From positions 1 through 9,081 of the forward strand of contig CAMNGY010000032.1 in NCBI GenBank assembly GCA_946538795.1: a stretch of DNA of 9,081 nucleotides. Reading direction: 5' to 3'. Below are positions 6,324 to 9,081 of the stretch, one piece after another. Position 1 is the stretch's first letter. Every line of letters begins with the position of its first letter. The notes beneath the pieces were generated by a model. The model did not search any database and was not told where the DNA came from. It worked only from the letters and a program-made list of their open reading frames with translations. The DNA comes from an uncultured Treponema sp. GTDB lineage: Bacteria > Spirochaetota > Spirochaetia > Treponematales > Treponemataceae. Both the position numbers and the translations under genes were made by a program.

Positions 6324-8484
6324 GGTCGCCGACCGGCCCCTCTGAGACTTTCTCCGGCATGAACACGTGAAGCAGTTCGATTGCCCTCGTCATGGCGGTG
6401 TATATCATGTTGCGGTTCATCTTGTCGGCAACGCTGTCGTCAAGCATGCTCAGGAAATGCGCCCTGTGGTCTATGTAAAAAAGCACCACGGGGAAGTCCA
6501 GGCCCTTGCAGCTCTGCATGGTCGCAAGGCGCACCACGCCCGGCCTTGCGAAGTCGAAGTCGTCCGAATTCACGGTCTTGCTCTCAAGGCCGAGCGTATC
6601 TTTCAGGAGCGACTGCAGTTTGTCCAGTTGTTTCTTCTGCGGTGCGATGAGGCAGATGTTCTCCGGCTCGTAGCCCAGCATGTCCATGCACATCCGTACT
6701 GTCCCGACCATGCTGGAGAAAGATTTGTCTTCCGTTGCATCCTCATGCAGCTCCACGGGCGGCCCCATGCGGAATGTCTGCGGCGCGTTGTCCGGATCGC
6801 ATCCTTTTATGAGGGCGCGGTATCTTTCTGCGGCGGCGTTTATCTGGTCCGTGCTCCTGAAATTTGTGTGGAGAATCCTTGTCCTTCCGCTCACGTCTAT
6901 TCCGGCCTGGCTCCAGGTGAATCCCGGCTGGAAGACTGACTGGTCGCCGTCGCCCGCGAGTATCATGCTTTTCCTTGTGGAAAGTTTGAGCACGCGGAGG
7001 GAGGCCGCCGTCAGGTCCTGGGCTTCGTCCACGAACAGGTAGTCCACCATGAGCTGCTCCGGTATGCTGTACTCCCCGCTGCTGATTTTGCGCAGAAGCT
7101 TGTAGGTAAGGTATGGGACAGACTGGGACTCCTTCTTTTCCCATTCGGCGAAAATCGCATCCACGGCTTCCCAGACCTTGACGCGCTGCTCCGATTTCAG
7201 GGGCTTCTTCATCCCGGTCCTGCTGTATCCCCCGTCATAGTATTTTTCTTTTGTAACGAATGAGGGCAGGATCAGCTTTTCCAGCTCCGGCCAGATTTCC
7301 TTGCCGAGCGGATTGTCCCTGACACAAGGGCTGTCCTCCAGGCATTTCTCGGTCCCGTAACAAGTCCTGACTCCGGGAAATGCGTCTTTGAGTATCCTGC
7401 AAAGGAAACTTTCCGATGTCATTATCATGTTTTTGTCTGTGCTGCCGGAAGCTGCGCCGTCCGCAGCGTCCGTGGCATGTATATTCATCAGGCTGGCAAC
7501 GTAGCGGTTGTATTTCTCAAGGCTCCGGCTGAATGTTACGAGGGCGAGCAGGTTGCGCTCCTTGAAGAGCTGGCTTTCGTTCTCCAGGATCAACTTCTCC
7601 AGCGTCTTTAGAAGGACGAGGGATTTGCCAGTGCCCGCACTTCCCTTGACGAGGAAATCGTGTCCGAAGTTTACCTGCTTCACTATGGACTCCTGCTCTG
7701 CCGTAAGGCGGACAAGCGACTGCTCGTAGTCGTAGCGGGTCTTTGTGTAGCTTGCCATGCGGCGCAGGTTCGCTATGTATTCCTGCGCGTCCGAGAGTTT
7801 GGCGAGCTGTTCCCTCAGTTCCTTCTGCGCTTTGCGGCCTTCTTCCTCCGCGCTGTGCTTCTTCTGCCTCAGCTCGTCAATCTTGGCCTTGTCTTTTTTG
7901 TTTTTTTCAATCTGCTGCTCGTAGTCGATCCGCATTGCGTTGAGCTGGGACTCAAGTTTCTCCAGCTCTTTCTGAGCCTCGTCCATCTGCGAGACCTTTC
8001 CTGCCATGTCATCGTTCTGGCGGGAAAGCAGCTCCAGCTTCCTGTTGGCTTTTTCAAGCTCCATCGCGGTCTCGGCCGGGCTTCTCCTGTTGTCCCAGGC
8101 GGAAAGGTTCCGCGCAAGGGCCGCGACAGCGTCCTGGTTGGGCAGATTGAATATGGATGAGAATTCCTTGAGCAGGTATGTGGCCGCGTTTGCCTCTTCC
8201 AGCGAAAGGTTTCCGAACCTGTGGCGGACTTCGTTTGTGTTGAAATGATTCGACTTTATGTCTTTGAAAAGCTTGTATTCCTTGGGATTGTGCCGTGAGT
8301 GACGGCTCCTGAATTTTTCGACAAGCTCGTTGAATCTTGTTTCTCTGCTGACTTCGTTTCCCAACGTTTCCCTTAGGTATGCCTCGATCGTTGAGAATAC
8401 TGACAGCGTGAACACGCCCTCGTCCACGCCCTGCAATGCCTGGAGTCTCCTGATTTGCTCCTGCGTCGGAATTTCGTTTCGCAT
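6286..8484 (-). CDS. SF1 (UvrD/Rep-like) helicase with N-terminal helical and coiled-coil region
   Basis: The 732-residue protein is an SF1 ATP-dependent helicase. Motifs in order: Q-motif LTAEQ (260-264), Walker A GSAGTGKS (281-288), Walker B VDEAQD (485-490), motif III GDGDQSVF (511-518), motif IV-like TNFRST (540-545), motif V TMQSCKGLDFP (655-665) and motif VI IYTAMTRA (694-701). All core residues are present. Residues 22-115 form a helical domain with an NEVRHRFGN segment (84-92), faintly HEPN or DUF4145-like. Residues 137-235 are strongly charged with K/E/Q heptad character, a coiled coil. There is no nuclease motif. The ATG at 8484 has no Shine-Dalgarno and sits only 7 bases after a TATAAT box, so a leaderless transcript, or a TTG start at codon 17 behind AGGAGA, is possible. 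It converges on and overlaps the hypothetical gene by 38 bp. DNA unwinding or remodelling in defence or repair is a family-level inference. Confidence 0.92.
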   Translation of the reverse strand: MRNEIPTQEQIRRLQALQGVDEGVFTLSVFSTIEAYLRETLGNEVSRETRFNELVEKFRSRHSRHNPKEYKLFKDIKSNHFNTNEVRHRFGNLSLEEANAATYLLKEFSSIFNLPNQDAVAALARNLSAWDNRRSPAETAMELEKANRKLELLSRQNDDMAGKVSQMDEAQKELEKLESQLNAMRIDYEQQIEKNKKDKAKIDELRQKKHSAEEEGRKAQKELREQLAKLSDAQEYIANLRRMASYTKTRYDYEQSLVRLTAEQESIVKQVNFGHDFLVKGSAGTGKSLVLLKTLEKLILENESQLFKERNLLALVTFSRSLEKYNRYVASLMNIHATDAADGAASGSTDKNMIMTSESFLCRILKDAFPGVRTCYGTEKCLEDSPCVRDNPLGKEIWPELEKLILPSFVTKEKYYDGGYSRTGMKKPLKSEQRVKVWEAVDAIFAEWEKKESQSVPYLTYKLLRKISSGEYSIPEQLMVDYLFVDEAQDLTAASLRVLKLSTRKSMILAGDGDQSVFQPGFTWSQAGIDVSGRTRILHTNFRSTDQINAAAERYRALIKGCDPDNAPQTFRMGPPVELHEDATEDKSFSSMVGTVRMCMDMLGYEPENICLIAPQKKQLDKLQSLLKDTLGLESKTVNSDDFDFARPGVVRLATMQSCKGLDFPVVLFYIDHRAHFLSMLDDSVADKMNRNMIYTAMTRAIELLHVFMPEKVSEGPVGDLKSLLKEREKTK

Positions 8485-8491
8485 GACTCGT

Positions 8492-8521
8492 ATTATATAG
8501 CCATAAGGATATTTTTGCCAG
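8492..8521 (-). promoter_or_regulatory. putative promoter of the helicase gene
   Basis: On the minus strand a perfect TATAAT (8497-8492) is preceded by CTGGCA (8521-8516) at 18 bp, which matches four of six -35 consensus bases. The -10 box ends 7 bases before the helicase ATG, so transcription would begin at or next to the start codon. Confidence 0.5.
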
Positions 8522-8546
8522 TGGAGAAGGGTTCTTTCCGGCCGTC

Positions 8547-8596
8547 AGCATGACGATTGCCGCCCGTTTAGGGGCGGCATTGCGTGGGGTCATGCT
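8547..8596. repeat. nested inverted repeat between the helicase and secreted-protein genes
   Basis: An inner perfect stem TGCCGCCC (8558-8565) with GGGCGGCA (8572-8579) closes a 6-base loop. An outer perfect stem AGCATGAC (8547-8554) with GTCATGCT (8589-8596) surrounds it, with unpaired bases of 3 and 9 between the stems. It lies 11 bp downstream of the minus-strand secreted-protein gene and upstream of the helicase promoter, a natural place for a terminator, but no U-run follows on either strand. It could be a terminator-like barrier, a protein site or a mobile-element relic. Confidence 0.5.
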
Positions 8597-8606
8597 TCCC
8601 GCACAA

Positions 8607-8882
8607 TCACGGCTTGCAGATTTTGCATGGCTTGTAGCCTTTGCCTTCTGCTTCTGTCCGTGACAGCTTCTGCGTTTCCGAATCCTTGAGTACCCTGCAT
8701 GTCGCCTTGTGGTACTTCTTTCCCTTTTTGGTCACGCAGACTACGCTTTCCGCACCGAATGCCAGGATGCATTCATGTGCAGTGCCGGAATGTCCTGCTT
8801 GGTCGCCGGCCTTCCCTCCCGAGAACGGGCTTGGAAGGCTCGTGATGGCCACAACCAGCAGTACGACGAAACATCTTTTCAT
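8607..8882 (-). CDS. secreted small protein with Ada-like zinc-binding motif
   Basis: The 91-residue product starts with a signal-peptide-like segment (MKRC then FVVLLVVAITSL, about 1-18), so export is likely. The C-terminal 46-91 matches the small Ada-like metal-binding module found at the ends of secreted nucleases and ComEC-type proteins: VVCVTKKGKKYHKATCRVL, then EAEGKGYKPCKICKP. Likely zinc ligands are H58 or C62 together with C86 and C89. In relatives the module is usually attached to a larger protein; here it stands alone after the signal peptide, so a catalytic role is doubtful. The start is well fixed by AGGAGG (minus strand, 8893-8888) 5 bases before ATG, and a TATAAT box lies just upstream. 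It follows dnaB on the same strand after 53 bp but seems to have its own promoter. Exact function is unknown. Confidence 0.8.
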   Translation of the reverse strand: MKRCFVVLLVVAITSLPSPFSGGKAGDQAGHSGTAHECILAFGAESVVCVTKKGKKYHKATCRVLKDSETQKLSRTEAEGKGYKPCKICKP

Positions 8883-8899
8883 TAGTTCCTCCTGTACTT

Positions 8900-8905
8900 A
8901 TTATA
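8900..8905 (-). promoter_or_regulatory. -10 box upstream of the secreted zinc-motif gene
   Basis: A perfect TATAAT on the minus strand lies 17 bases before the start codon, in the dnaB intergenic gap. No convincing -35 box was seen at 16-18 bp, so the promoter may be weak or activator-dependent. Confidence 0.4.
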
Positions 8906-8935
8906 TGTGCGTGAAGGAAGCTTTTTGTATGTTTC

Positions 8936-9081
8936 TTACTCCGTTTCCTTAGATTTGTTTTCGAATTTCGTGTAGGACGAGATGAACAGGACGGGAACGT
9001 CACCGATGGGGCCGTTGCGCTGCTTTGCGACGATGAGCTTGCGGTCCTGCACGGGATTGTACTCCTCGCCCTCCATCTGCA
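8936..9081 (-). CDS. dnaB: 3' end of dnaB, replicative DNA helicase
   Basis: The minus-strand frame entering from the right edge encodes the last 48 residues of the replicative helicase DnaB, ending at TAA 8936-8938. The diagnostic C-terminal block is visible: DRKLIVAKQRNGPIGDVPV then LFISSYTKFEN, matching the family pattern of an IVAKQRNGP strand-loop with its arginine-finger region followed by a YTRFEN-type ending. DnaB is the ring-shaped hexameric helicase that unwinds DNA at the replication fork. Only the C-terminus of the RecA-like domain is in the window, and the Walker motifs lie outside. It is a core chromosomal gene, so it likely marks the edge of the accessory region to its left. 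Confidence 0.9.
   Translation of the reverse strand, partial: QMEGEEYNPVQDRKLIVAKQRNGPIGDVPVLFISSYTKFENKSKETE

Noticed and set aside
4945..8484. Classification as a known Zorya system
   Set aside because: No MotB-like ZorB, no full membrane ZorA and the helicase is SF1 rather than the SF2-type ZorD; only a loose analogy remains.
1..9081. CRISPR array, tRNA, rRNA or insertion sequence
   Set aside because: No regularly spaced repeats, no tRNA-like cloverleaf and no transposase frame were seen on either strand.

Overview
This window looks like a bacterial accessory (defence-type) region lying beside a housekeeping gene. The right edge carries the 3' end of the replicative helicase gene dnaB on the minus strand. 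Next to it are a small secreted zinc-binding-type protein and then a run of genes typical of defence or mobile islands. GC content looks moderate, roughly one half, with strong AGGAGG-type ribosome binding sites and TATAAT boxes. The FliG-like protein and the overall gene style would fit a spirochaete such as a mid-GC Treponema, but no gene here proves the taxon and this is a guess.

Layout from left to right: (1) the last 35 codons of a plus-strand gene, possibly the methyltransferase (Mod) partner of the type III restriction gene further right; (2) a minus-strand toxin-antitoxin pair, UPF0175 antitoxin then DUF3368/PIN-like toxin, with start and stop overlapping as ATGA; (3) a compact AT-rich intergenic palindrome carrying TATAAT on both strands; (4) a complete type III restriction subunit (Res: SF2 helicase plus PD-(D/E)XK nuclease); (5) a WYL-domain regulator 63 bp downstream of res; (6) a 342-bp stretch holding a minus-strand relic of a RecG-like/AlbA_2-family ATP-binding protein and two hairpins; (7) a remarkable gene whose N-terminus is a clear FliG C-terminal (rotor) domain and whose C-terminal part resembles the MotA cytoplasmic (stator) loop; (8) a tightly coupled hypothetical gene; (9) a convergent minus-strand gene for a coiled-coil SF1 (UvrD-like) helicase, overlapping the hypothetical gene by 38 bp; (10) a nested inverted repeat, the secreted Ada-like zinc-ligand protein, and the dnaB tail.

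How they may work together (inference): res with the putative upstream mod would form a type III restriction-modification system, split by the inserted toxin-antitoxin pair, with the WYL protein as a possible local regulator. The FliG_C/MotA-like protein and its small partner form a two-gene unit of unknown role with no flagellar genes nearby. All but one of the recalled torque-generating charges of FliG are replaced in it, so a non-motor role is likely. That unit, with the convergent helicase, is the best candidate here for something undescribed.
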